From JAHEEL01 sp034660035 (GTDB taxonomy: Bacteria > Actinomycetota > Acidimicrobiia > Spongiisociales > UBA5794), in the NCBI GenBank assembly GCA_034660035.1, contig JAYEIJ010000210.1, positions 1 through 21,905 of the forward strand: a DNA stretch of 21,905 bases, in the 5' to 3' direction. Shown piece by piece: positions 12,826 through 20,600 of this stretch (positions within the stretch are counted from its first letter, which is position 1; every line of letters begins with the position of its first letter). A model generated the notes under the pieces. The model had not been told where the DNA came from. It saw nothing but the letters and a program-made list of their open reading frames with translations, and ran no database searches. Position numbers and translations under genes: made by a program.

Positions 12826-13494
12826 ATGCAGCAAGAGACCTTGCGCGCTCTCAAGCGCACCGGATTCGGAAGCCGGCCCGCACGCCGTATGCGTCGCGAC
12901 GGCCAGATCCCGGCTGTCGTGTACGGCAAGGGGCTCGACACTCAGTCGGTCTCCGTAGAGAGTCGCGCCCTGCACGGTGTCCTGCACACCGATGCCGGTC
13001 TCAACGCACTCATCAACGTCGAGATCGACGGAGGCACCGACATTCTCGCCGTTGCTCGTGAGATTCAGCGAGATCCAGTGCGGGGAGATATCACCCACCT
13101 CGACTTGATCATGGTCTCGCTCGACGTGGAGATCGAGGCGGAGGTCGGCATCGAATACGTCGGCACACCGATCGGCATCAAGGAGGAAGGCGGGTTCGTC
13201 GAGACGATGGAGACATCGGTCATGATCATGGCGCTCCCGACGGCCATTCCTTCGTCGATCACCCTCGACATCTCCGAACTCAGTATCGGCGACATCCTCA
13301 AGGTGTCGGACCTTCCAGAGATCGAGGGCGTTTCATACGCCACCGATGAGGACCGGCCGCTTCTGACCGTGCTTCTGCCCGCCATCATCGAGGAAGAGGA
13401 GGTCCCCGAGGACCTGCTCGAGGGCGAAGAGGGCGAAGAGGGCGAAGAGGGCGAAGAAGGCGGCGAAGCCGAGGCCGCTTCCGACGAAGGCTGA
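12826..13494 (+). CDS. rplY: 50S ribosomal protein L25 / general stress protein Ctc
   Basis: This 222-residue protein has an N-terminal 5S-rRNA-binding L25 domain (ETLRALKRTGFGSRPARRMR, then GQIPAVVYGKG and HLDLIMVSLDVEIEAEV). It is followed by the TL5/Ctc C-terminal beta domain (IPSSITLDISELSIGDILKV, then LPEIEGV). It stabilises 5S rRNA in the large-subunit central protuberance; in Bacillus, Ctc is induced by stress. Length is typical of two-domain actinobacterial forms. The last ~35 residues are strongly acidic, with a run of GEE triplets encoded by a 9-bp tandem repeat. The gene has its own promoter-like TACACT and SD, and pth follows 9 nt after the stop, so rplY-pth form a pair. Confidence 0.95.
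   Translation: MQQETLRALKRTGFGSRPARRMRRDGQIPAVVYGKGLDTQSVSVESRALHGVLHTDAGLNALINVEIDGGTDILAVAREIQRDPVRGDITHLDLIMVSLDVEIEAEVGIEYVGTPIGIKEEGGFVETMETSVMIMALPTAIPSSITLDISELSIGDILKVSDLPEIEGVSYATDEDRPLLTVLLPAIIEEEEVPEDLLEGEEGEEGEEGEEGGEAEAASDEG
13423..13458 (+). repeat. 9-bp tandem repeat (GGCGAAGAG x4) in the rplY 3' end
   Basis: Three exact copies and one copy with a single change encode GEEGEEGEEGEE. The frame is preserved whatever the copy number, so length variation among strains would be tolerated. Confidence 0.85.
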
Positions 13495-13503
13495 TCTCGC
13501 TGC

Positions 13504-14079
13504 GTGGCCACGAAACTCATCGTCGGTCTGCGGAACCCCGGGTCTCGCTACGACGGTACACGCCACAACGTTGGTGCCGAGGTGATCGCTGCCACGGCGC
13601 CGGATGTCAAGTTCAAACGGGCCCGGCTGGGAATCCGGGCCGATGTTGCTGAGATTCGCTCTGGAGATGTCCGAACCGTTCTAGCGCTACCGCGTACCTT
13701 CATGAACGAGTGCGGTCAGGCCGTTGCTCCGCTCGCTCGCTATGAACGGATCGACGGGGATCGGCTGCTGATCGTCCACGATGACATCGATCTCCCGTTC
13801 GGGAAGATCAGGGTTCAGTTCGGTGGCGGTGCAGGTGGGCACAATGGCATCCGGTCGTTGGTCGGCTCACTCGATACGAAGGACTTCTGGCGTTTGAAGA
13901 TCGGCGTCGGCCGCCCTCCCTCTCGTGTTGATCCTGCCGACTATGTCCTCGGCCGATTCGCTAAGGTCGAACGGTCCGCCATCGACGATGCCATCGTTCG
14001 CAGTGTGAGCGTTCTTGAGACCTTCGCACGCGATGGTGGTGACGCCGCCAGGCAGAGGGTTGGAGAGTTGAACGACTGA
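13504..14079 (+). CDS. pth: Peptidyl-tRNA hydrolase
   Basis: This 191-residue esterase recycles tRNA from peptidyl-tRNAs that drop off the ribosome. All catalytic-site residues of the family are visible: N11 in GLRNPG, H21 in TRHNVG, M67-N68 in RTFMNECG, D93 in VHDDIDLPFGK, and N114 in GGAGGHNGIRS. The usual GLGNPG is GLRNPG here, a minor change. The C-terminal lid segment (DYVLGRF) is present. GTG 13504 lies 9 nt after rplY; the first strand begins immediately (TKLIVGLRNPG), so no upstream start is needed. The pair rplY-pth fits the conserved glmU-prs-ctc-pth neighbourhood. glpK starts 11 nt downstream, so co-transcription into the lipid genes is possible. Confidence 0.97.
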   Translation: MATKLIVGLRNPGSRYDGTRHNVGAEVIAATAPDVKFKRARLGIRADVAEIRSGDVRTVLALPRTFMNECGQAVAPLARYERIDGDRLLIVHDDIDLPFGKIRVQFGGGAGGHNGIRSLVGSLDTKDFWRLKIGVGRPPSRVDPADYVLGRFAKVERSAIDDAIVRSVSVLETFARDGGDAARQRVGELND

Positions 14080-14083
14080 AGGG
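14078..14083 (+). promoter_or_regulatory. Shine-Dalgarno GAAGGG deciding the glpK ATG
   Basis: GAAGGG overlaps the pth stop and lies 7 nt before ATG 14091. It favours that start over GTG 14085, two codons earlier. Confidence 0.6.
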
Positions 14084-14090
14084 TGTGGTT

Positions 14091-15572
14091 ATGGGTTCCT
14101 ATGTTGCAGCGATCGACCAGGGGACGACCAGTTCACGGTGCGCTCTGATCGACCATCACGGGGCGATCGTGGCGATGGCGCAACGGGAGCACCGACAGAT
14201 CTACCCGCAACCGGGATGGGTCGAGCACGACCCTATTGAGATCCGACTGAACGTCGATGATGTCATCGGTGAAGCGCTCGAGCAACTGGGTGCGTCTCCT
14301 GCGGATATCGCGGCTGTCGGTGTCACGAACCAGCGGGAGACGACGCTGCTCTGGTCGCGGGAGAGCGGCCGACCGTTCGGCAATGCCGTGGTCTGGCAGG
14401 ATGTCAGGACTGCGGAGCTCTGCAGGGAGATCGGCGGCGACGCCGGTCCCGACCGATTCCGCGACCAGACCGGTCTTCCCCTTGCCACGTATTTCGCCGG
14501 ACCGAAGATCAGGTGGCTGCTCGACCACGACGCCGAAACCCGGGCGCGGGCCGAGAGCGGAGATCTTGCGTTCGGGACGATGGACACCTGGGTGGCCTGG
14601 AATCTGACGGGTGAGCACGTCACGGACGTCACGAACGCCAGCCGCACTCTGCTCATGGATCTCGAGACACTGGCGTGGGACGACACGCTGCTCGACGCGG
14701 TCGGTGTACCTCAATCGGTACTTCCCCGTATCGTCCCGTCGTCCGGCGTGATCGCAACCTCGCGAGACCCGCTGAACGGGGTTCCATTCGCCGGGATCCT
14801 CGGTGACCAGCAGGCGGCCCTGTTCGGGCAGGCCTGTTTCGAACCGGGCTCCGCCAAGAACACGTACGGCACCGGTTGCTTCCTGCTCCTGAACACCGGT
14901 GAACAGGCGGTCCGCTCGGAAAACGGGATGATCACCACGGTCGCCTATCAGCGGGCGGGCGAACCGGCACGCTACGCCTTGGAGGGATCGATAGCGATCG
15001 CCGGTGCCGGCGTGCAATGGCTGCGTGACAACCTGCGGATGATCGATTCAGCGGAGGAGATCACCGCTCTCGCTCTCGAGGTCGAGGACAACGGCGGTGT
15101 CTATTTCGTCCCTGCCTTCTCCGGCCTGTTCGCTCCGTGGTGGCGCGACGATGCCCGTGGTGTCATCACCGGACTCACCCGGTTCGCGAACCGTAGCCAC
15201 CTGGCACGAGCCGTTCTCGAGGCGACTGCTTTCCAGAGTCGGGATGTGCTCGAGGCCATGGAGGCCGACAGCGGCGTCACCCTCTCCAAACTGAAGGTCG
15301 ACGGGGGAATGGTCGTGAACGACCTCCTCATGCAGTTCCAAGCCGACATGCTCGACGTCAACGTCGTCCGGCCGAAGATCAACGAGACGACCGTGCTCGG
15401 CGCCGCATACGCAGCAGGTCTCGCCGTCGGGTTCTGGGAGAGTCTCGATGAGATCGCCTCCCACTGGGAAGAGGAGCGGACGTTCACCCCTGAGATGGAT
15501 CCGGCCGATCGAGATCTACGATATCGACAATGGCGCAAGGCGGTCGACCGGTCGATCGGGTGGGTCGAGTAG
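14091..15572 (+). CDS. glpK: Glycerol kinase
   Basis: This 493-residue FGGY-family kinase converts glycerol and ATP to sn-glycerol-3-phosphate. N-terminal phosphate motif: AIDQGTTSSR (residues 7-16). The substrate residues N80-Q-R-E-T84 and VVWQDVRT, and W-x-D-x-T in FGTMDTWVAWNLTG, are conserved. GDQQAALFGQ holds the catalytic aspartate, KNTYGTGCFLLLNTG the adenosine site, and LKVDGGMVVNDLLMQFQAD with TVLGAAYAAGLAVG the C-terminal FGGY signature. It is complete and of normal length. It lies between pth and pgsA with no glpF or glpD nearby, so it is not in a classical glycerol-catabolism operon. Its product is the substrate of the next gene, pgsA, which suggests supply of glycerol-3-phosphate for phospholipid synthesis. 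Confidence 0.97.
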   Translation: MGSYVAAIDQGTTSSRCALIDHHGAIVAMAQREHRQIYPQPGWVEHDPIEIRLNVDDVIGEALEQLGASPADIAAVGVTNQRETTLLWSRESGRPFGNAVVWQDVRTAELCREIGGDAGPDRFRDQTGLPLATYFAGPKIRWLLDHDAETRARAESGDLAFGTMDTWVAWNLTGEHVTDVTNASRTLLMDLETLAWDDTLLDAVGVPQSVLPRIVPSSGVIATSRDPLNGVPFAGILGDQQAALFGQACFEPGSAKNTYGTGCFLLLNTGEQAVRSENGMITTVAYQRAGEPARYALEGSIAIAGAGVQWLRDNLRMIDSAEEITALALEVEDNGGVYFVPAFSGLFAPWWRDDARGVITGLTRFANRSHLARAVLEATAFQSRDVLEAMEADSGVTLSKLKVDGGMVVNDLLMQFQADMLDVNVVRPKINETTVLGAAYAAGLAVGFWESLDEIASHWEEERTFTPEMDPADRDLRYRQWRKAVDRSIGWVE

Positions 15573-15590
15573 TCGAACGGCAGGAACGCT

Positions 15591-15596
15591 TACTAT
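15591..15596 (+). promoter_or_regulatory. Candidate -10 hexamer TACTAT for pgsA
   Basis: TACTAT differs from TATAAT at two positions and lies 9 nt before ATG 15606. There is no SD between them, again a leaderless geometry. Confidence 0.45.
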
Positions 15597-15605
15597 CTGA
15601 CTCGC

Positions 15606-16160
15606 ATGTCGATACCGAACCTTCTAGCAATATTGCGGCTGATACTCACCCCGATCGCGATGGCCCTCATTCTCGTCGCCCCAGACGATGAGGGCATGCG
15701 GATCCTCGCAACCGTCCTGTTCGTGATCGCGGCACTCACCGATTTCGCCGACGGCTATCTCGCACGGCGATGGCATCTCACGAGCACGCTCGGTGCGTTC
15801 CTCGACACCGTGGCGGACAAGGTCCTCGTCGCCGGCGCGTTGTTGGCGCTCGTCGAGATCGGAACGGTCTCCACATGGGTGGCGTTCATCATCATCGGGC
15901 GTGAGATCGCGATCATGGGACTCCGGAGCGTCGCCGCACTCGACCAGGGAACCGTCCCGCCGAGCATGTGGGGCAAGTCGAAAGCGGCTCTTCAGTTCAC
16001 GGCGATCTCCTTCGCGATCCTTCGCCTCGACATCTCGATCGGGCCGTGGAGGCTGGACGAGTGGCTGATGGCGGCCGCCGTCGTCTCGACCGTCATCTCA
16101 GCCGGCGACTACTTTTCGAAGTTCCGATCTGTCTTCACGACGACCCGCAAGGGGGAGTGA
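15606..16160 (+). CDS. pgsA: CDP-alcohol phosphatidyltransferase, probably phosphatidylglycerophosphate synthase
   Basis: This 184-residue integral membrane enzyme has the complete CDP-alcohol phosphotransferase motif D-x2-D-G-x2-A-R-x8-G-x3-D-x3-D: D46, D49-G50, A53-R54, G63, D67, D71. About five or six hydrophobic segments surround it. The start SIPNLLAILRLILTPIA and the segment VADKVLVAGALLAL are typical of PgsA, which makes phosphatidylglycerol-3-phosphate from CDP-diacylglycerol and glycerol-3-phosphate. A phosphatidylinositol-phosphate or cardiolipin synthase of the same fold is a less likely alternative. The upstream glpK gives glycerol-3-phosphate, supporting PgsA. The gene may have its own leaderless promoter. 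A heptamer-repeat hairpin begins 13 nt after the stop. Confidence 0.9.
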   Translation: MSIPNLLAILRLILTPIAMALILVAPDDEGMRILATVLFVIAALTDFADGYLARRWHLTSTLGAFLDTVADKVLVAGALLALVEIGTVSTWVAFIIIGREIAIMGLRSVAALDQGTVPPSMWGKSKAALQFTAISFAILRLDISIGPWRLDEWLMAAAVVSTVISAGDYFSKFRSVFTTTRKGE

Positions 16161-16173
16161 CCTTGCGGAGCCG

Positions 16174-16217
16174 ACAGACAACAGACAACAGACGACAGTT
16201 CGTTGGCTGTGGTCTGT
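16174..16217. repeat. Inverted heptamer array between pgsA and the epimerase gene
   Basis: The left arm is CAGACAA, CAGACAA, CAGACGA, CAG (16175-16198). The right side carries two in-phase units resembling the complement TTGTCTG: TTGGCTG and TGGTCTG (16203-16216). ACAGACGACAG (16188-16198) pairs with CTGTGGTCTGT (16207-16217) at 10 of 11 positions around an 8-nt loop. The architecture matches the element at 12674-12750, and the units share the pattern YAGAMAR. Confidence 0.7.
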
Positions 16218-16239
16218 GCTCCGTCCACCGGCATCTCTG

Positions 16240-17217
16240 ATGACCGCGTTCGTGACCGGAGGGTCGGGATTCGTTGGGGGAGCGGTCGTGCAGCACCTGG
16301 TCGGTTCGGGGATCGCCGTGAGGGGATTGGCCCGTTCAGATGCAGCCGCTGAGGAGATCGTCCGAAACGGAGGCACGCCGGTCCTGGGTGACCTGTCTAA
16401 CGAAGAGGCGCTCCGTTCGGGCATGTCCGGGTGCGATGTGGTCTACCACGTAGCCGGTGTCAACACGATGTGTCCGAACGATCCTGGAACGATGTACCGC
16501 GTCAACGTCGATCTCGTGCGGGCAGTCGTCCGCGTTGCCGCCGACGCCGGTGTTCGGAGAATCGTGCTGACGTCGTCCGCTGCAGCGATCGGGGAGCCGG
16601 TAGGCACGGTCGGAGATGAAGGCACTGCCCATGCGGGCCGCTTCCTCTCGCACTACGCACGGTCGAAGTACCTCGGTGAGCGAGCGTTCTTCGATGAGGC
16701 AGAGAAGCGACGGATCGAAGCGATCGCCGTCAATCCGTCGTCCGTACAGGGGCCCGGTCGGGCCGATGGGTCGGCCCTGCTGCTCCGCTACGCATTGAGC
16801 GTGCAGCGGCCGATCGTGATCGACACCACGCTTTCGATCGTTGACATCCACGATACGGCGCGGGCTCACCTCGCCGCCGCGATCCGCGGGAGAAACAGAG
16901 CGCGATATCTCGTGAGCGGTGCGACGGTCGGGATACGCCCTGCGGTGGCCATGCTGGCGGAGGCGGCAGATCGCGCCATCGATCCGATCGTTCTTCCACC
17001 GTGGAGCGGAATGTTCGCGTATCCGATCGCAGCAACAGCAGGTCTGATCGGAGGACAAGGACCCGTATGCACCGAGATGCTGCGAACGCTTCTCCACGGT
17101 CATCGGTTCGACGCCTCGTTGTCTGTGAGAGAGTTGGGGATGACGTACACCCCGCTCAGCGAGACATTCAGACGAACGGTCGAATGGCTCGGCGATGAGG
17201 GCCTCATCCAGGGCTGA
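16240..17217 (+). CDS. NAD-dependent epimerase/dehydratase (extended SDR)
   Basis: This 325-residue extended short-chain dehydrogenase has the nucleotide-binding motif TGGSGFVGG (residues 6-14). A D-L pair (LGDLSN) ends the second nucleotide-binding region, and VYHVAGVN corresponds to the HxAA strand. The serine-containing LTSSAAAIG and the catalytic Y-x3-K in HYARSKYLGE are present, followed by NPSSVQGPG. It resembles the dihydroflavonol-reductase/3-beta-HSD-like and 'hopanoid-associated sugar epimerase' group, so a nucleotide sugar or a lipid-linked substrate is possible; the substrate cannot be read from the sequence. ATG 16240 is chosen because the Rossmann strand (TAFVTGG) starts directly after it. 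GTG 16216 would place the start inside the heptamer hairpin. No clear SD is visible. Confidence 0.87.
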   Translation: MTAFVTGGSGFVGGAVVQHLVGSGIAVRGLARSDAAAEEIVRNGGTPVLGDLSNEEALRSGMSGCDVVYHVAGVNTMCPNDPGTMYRVNVDLVRAVVRVAADAGVRRIVLTSSAAAIGEPVGTVGDEGTAHAGRFLSHYARSKYLGERAFFDEAEKRRIEAIAVNPSSVQGPGRADGSALLLRYALSVQRPIVIDTTLSIVDIHDTARAHLAAAIRGRNRARYLVSGATVGIRPAVAMLAEAADRAIDPIVLPPWSGMFAYPIAATAGLIGGQGPVCTEMLRTLLHGHRFDASLSVRELGMTYTPLSETFRRTVEWLGDEGLIQG

Positions 17218-17238
17218 CGCGTTGGACCCGTCGGTCGG

Positions 17239-17244
17239 TACGAT
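17239..17244 (+). promoter_or_regulatory. Candidate -10 hexamer TACGAT for mfd
   Basis: TACGAT lies 8 nt before GTG 17253, between the epimerase stop and mfd, with no SD. The same hexamer occurs in the minus-strand promoter at 21762-21767. Confidence 0.42.
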
Positions 17245-17252
17245 GCCTTCTC

Positions 17253-20200
17253 GTGGCCGCACCGCTCATCTCCGTGCTCAAACGCTTCGGTCGTGATCTC
17301 GTCCCGCCGATTCCGGGGCGGTTCGTGGTGCCGCCGGCGTTGCGCTCCGTCGTCCTGGCAGGGATCGCAGATCGCACCGGACGCAGCGTCATCGGTGTTG
17401 TACCGGGGGAGCGCGAGGCGGAGGATCTTTCGGAGGATGTCGCCCTGTTCTCACGCGGTGTCTATCACCTGCCGGCATGGGAGACCCTGCCGTTCGAACA
17501 CGTCTCGCCGAGCATCTCCACGATGGCGGATCGTATCGTTGCCCGCCACGCGCTGGCGAGCGACGATCAGGTGATCATCGTGGCATCGGTGAGAGCGGTC
17601 ACACAGCGACTCAGTCCCACACCCGTCGAGCCGATCCGTGTCACAGCCAACATGGATACTCCATTCGATGAATTCGTTCGCGACCTGACCGATCTTGGTT
17701 ATCGACGGACGGACCGGGTCGAGAGCCGGGGGGAGTTCGCTGTGCGTGGAGGCATCATCGACGTCTTCTCGCCCCAGGCGTCGCAACCCCGTCGGATCGA
17801 TTTCTGGGGCGACACCGTCGAAGAGATCCGGTCGTTCGCTGTTTCGACGCAACGGTCTGAAGGCACGATCGATGAGATCGACGTATTCCCAGCAGGCGAA
17901 GTGCTCATCTCCGACGAGATGCGTGTTCAAGCAGCACGGTTCCTCGTGGAAGCACCGTGGGGGGCATCGACCTGGGAGCGCATCTCTGAGGGCATCCGCT
18001 TCCAGGGCATCGAGTCGTGGCTGCCCTGGCTCGCACCGCCGATGACGATCATCGATGAGACCGATGCGATCATCGTGCTGTTCGATCCCGTTCGGGCGAA
18101 AGACCGATGCCGTGATCTGATCGGGGAGGAAGCGGACCTCGCCGTTGCACTCTCCGGCACGTGGGGCAAGGAGGGGCCGGAAGCGGCATCGCACCCCCCG
18201 CTCTATCTCTCGCTTGAGGTGGGTCCCGGGGTCGACGTTCTCGACGCACCACCCGTGCAGGCATCGCCGGGGGACGACGGTTACGAGATGCGCGGGTTCG
18301 GGGCGACGGCCGGTGATCCCGAATCGGTCGCGTCATCGATCACGGAATGGGCCGGTCGTGGGATCGACGTGATCATCGCCATGGATGGACGCTCAGCCGC
18401 CGAGCGGGTCTCAGGGCTTCTCGCCGAATCCGGAGCGGGGCTTCCCATCGTCGACGAGTTGGATTCCGTCGAATCATCCGTTCTGCCGATCGGCATCCAT
18501 CTCGGGTTCGTCTTCCCGGCTATGGAGATCGCCGTCGTCGGAGAACGGGAAGTGGCGGGGCGCCGCAGGGCGCACCGGACCGTGCGCAAGGGAAGGGGCG
18601 AGCGGCACGACGAGGCCTACCGGGACTTGAACCCCGGCGACTTCGTCGTCCATCACCACCATGGCGTCGGCCGATTCGAGGGTCTCGTGCACCGCGATAT
18701 GACAGGAGCGGCACGCGACTACCTGCTTGTGGAGTACGCCGCCGGAGATCGGTTGTACGTTCCCACAGACCAGCTCGCAGCGGTCCGTCGCTACACCGGT
18801 GGTGAGACTCCCCGGCTGTCGCGGATGGGCGGAACCGACTGGTCCCAGACTCGCAAGAAGGTCCGTAAGGAGATAGCGGTCGTGGCTGAGGCCGTGGTCG
18901 AGTTGCACAGAACGAGGGCTGCCGTTGCCGGTCATGCCTTCGATCCGGACACTCCGTGGCAGGGAGAGTTCGAAGCGGCCTTCCCCTACGAGGAGACGCC
19001 GGACCAGTTGACGGCGATCGCCGATGTGAAGCGGGATATGGAGTTCGATGCTCCGATGGATCGCCTCGTCTTCGGCGACGTCGGATTCGGGAAGACCGAA
19101 GTTGCGCTGCGTGCGGTGTTCAAGGCCGTTCAGGACGGGAAGCAGGCGGCGATTCTCGTCCCCACCACGCTCCTGGCCCAACAGCACTTCGCGACGATGG
19201 AAGAGCGCTTCGCTCCGTTCCCGATCCGGGTCGAGGTGCTGAGCCGGTTCCTCACACCGTCGCAGCAGCGAAAGGTCATCGCAGGAATCGCGGATGGCTC
19301 CGTCGATGCGATCGTCGGCACTCACCGGTTGCTCTCCGCCGACGTGGAGTTCAACGATCTTGGCCTCCTTGTAGTCGACGAGGAGCAACGATTCGGTGTC
19401 TCAGCCAAGGACAAACTGAAGGCACTGCGCGCTTCGGTCGATGTGCTCACTCTCACAGCGACACCGATCCCGCGGACGTTGGAGATGGCGCTCACCGGAA
19501 TCCGCGAGGTCAGCAAGATCAGGACCGCCCCCGAGGACCGTCATCCCATCTTGACCTACGTCGGTCCGAACGACGAGCAGGCCGTGTCCGCCGCGATCCG
19601 GCGGGAGATGCTCCGCGAGGGGCAGGTGTTCTACGTTCACAACCGCGTTCAGTCGATCGACCACGCCGTCGCCCGGCTTCGCGATCTCGTCCCGGATGCC
19701 CGGTACGCCGTAGCGCACGGACAGATGAGCGAAGGCCAACTCGAGCAGGTCATGTACGACTTCTGGAACGGTGACTATGACGTCCTGGTCGCCACCACGA
19801 TCATCGAATCCGGTCTCGACCTGCCCCAGGTGAACACGCTGATCGTCGAGCGGGCCGACCGGCTCGGTCTTGCCCAGCTCTACCAGTTACGCGGCAGGGT
19901 CGGGCGGTCGAGCCAACGTGCGTATGCCTACTTGTTCCACCCACCGGAGGAGCGGATCGGAGAGAACGCCTACCGCAGGCTCGAAGCCATCGGCGAGTTC
20001 TCCGACCTCGGGTCCGGGTTCGAGCTGGCGATGCGAGATCTCGAGATTCGTGGAGCAGGAAGCATCCTTTCCGAAACCCAATCGGGCCAGATCGCGGCCG
20101 TCGGCTTCGACCTCTACACGGAACTTGTTGCGGAGGCCGTTCGGGAGCTGAAGGGCGAGACGGTCGTGCGCACAGAGAAGCACGAGATCAGGATCGATCT

Positions 20201-20600
20201 GCCGCTCGACGCCCGCCTCACCGACGCGTACGTTCCCGACGCCGATGGGCGTCTCGAGGCGTATCGGCGTCTCGCGGCTGCGGTGACTGAGGAAGAGGTT
20301 GACGATGTGGTCTCCGAATGGGAAGACCGTTTCGGGTCGCTGCCGGTCGAGGCCGCAGAACTCATCTCCGTTGCCCGACTCCGTGTCGAAGCTCTGCGGA
20401 TAGGCCTCGACGAGATCGTCCAGGTGCGCGACGAGGTTCGTCTGTCGAAGGTCGACCTGCGGCCGTCGCAGGAGGTTCGTCTCGAGCGCATCCAGAGACG
20501 GGGCGTGATCCGGGGTTCGACGTTGTTCATCCCGGCCCCCACGAGCGACGTAGCGGCGGTGTTGCTCGAGTTCTTGCGGACGATGTGGCCGACCGACTGA
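17253..20600 (+). CDS. mfd: Transcription-repair coupling factor
   Basis: This 1115-residue DNA translocase removes RNA polymerase stalled at lesions and recruits UvrA. Domains in order: a UvrB-like N-terminal module (about residues 1-340, with LPAWETLPFEHVSP and RGGIIDVFSP), the CarD-like RNA-polymerase-interacting domain (about 458-520, GDFVVHHHHGVGRFEGL), and the RecG-like SF2 motor. The motor has Walker A GDVGFGKT (608-615), the DEEQ box (709-712), TATPIPRTLEMAL, VHNRVQSID and QLRGRVGRS. A C-terminal TRCF domain follows (from about residue 970). All motor motifs are intact and the length is typical. GTG 17253 is the best start: it follows a -10-like hexamer and the gene begins 35 nt after the epimerase. 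The 3' end overlaps the following lipoprotein gene by 16 nt. In Bacillus, mfd also follows glmU-prs-ctc-pth closely. Confidence 0.98.
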   Translation: MAAPLISVLKRFGRDLVPPIPGRFVVPPALRSVVLAGIADRTGRSVIGVVPGEREAEDLSEDVALFSRGVYHLPAWETLPFEHVSPSISTMADRIVARHALASDDQVIIVASVRAVTQRLSPTPVEPIRVTANMDTPFDEFVRDLTDLGYRRTDRVESRGEFAVRGGIIDVFSPQASQPRRIDFWGDTVEEIRSFAVSTQRSEGTIDEIDVFPAGEVLISDEMRVQAARFLVEAPWGASTWERISEGIRFQGIESWLPWLAPPMTIIDETDAIIVLFDPVRAKDRCRDLIGEEADLAVALSGTWGKEGPEAASHPPLYLSLEVGPGVDVLDAPPVQASPGDDGYEMRGFGATAGDPESVASSITEWAGRGIDVIIAMDGRSAAERVSGLLAESGAGLPIVDELDSVESSVLPIGIHLGFVFPAMEIAVVGEREVAGRRRAHRTVRKGRGERHDEAYRDLNPGDFVVHHHHGVGRFEGLVHRDMTGAARDYLLVEYAAGDRLYVPTDQLAAVRRYTGGETPRLSRMGGTDWSQTRKKVRKEIAVVAEAVVELHRTRAAVAGHAFDPDTPWQGEFEAAFPYEETPDQLTAIADVKRDMEFDAPMDRLVFGDVGFGKTEVALRAVFKAVQDGKQAAILVPTTLLAQQHFATMEERFAPFPIRVEVLSRFLTPSQQRKVIAGIADGSVDAIVGTHRLLSADVEFNDLGLLVVDEEQRFGVSAKDKLKALRASVDVLTLTATPIPRTLEMALTGIREVSKIRTAPEDRHPILTYVGPNDEQAVSAAIRREMLREGQVFYVHNRVQSIDHAVARLRDLVPDARYAVAHGQMSEGQLEQVMYDFWNGDYDVLVATTIIESGLDLPQVNTLIVERADRLGLAQLYQLRGRVGRSSQRAYAYLFHPPEERIGENAYRRLEAIGEFSDLGSGFELAMRDLEIRGAGSILSETQSGQIAAVGFDLYTELVAEAVRELKGETVVRTEKHEIRIDLPLDARLTDAYVPDADGRLEAYRRLAAAVTEEEVDDVVSEWEDRFGSLPVEAAELISVARLRVEALRIGLDEIVQVRDEVRLSKVDLRPSQEVRLERIQRRGVIRGSTLFIPAPTSDVAAVLLEFLRTMWPTD

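Noticed and set aside
16216..16239. GTG 16216 as the epimerase start
   Set aside because: It lies in the right arm of the heptamer hairpin and adds residues before the Rossmann strand that normally begins at the N-terminus.
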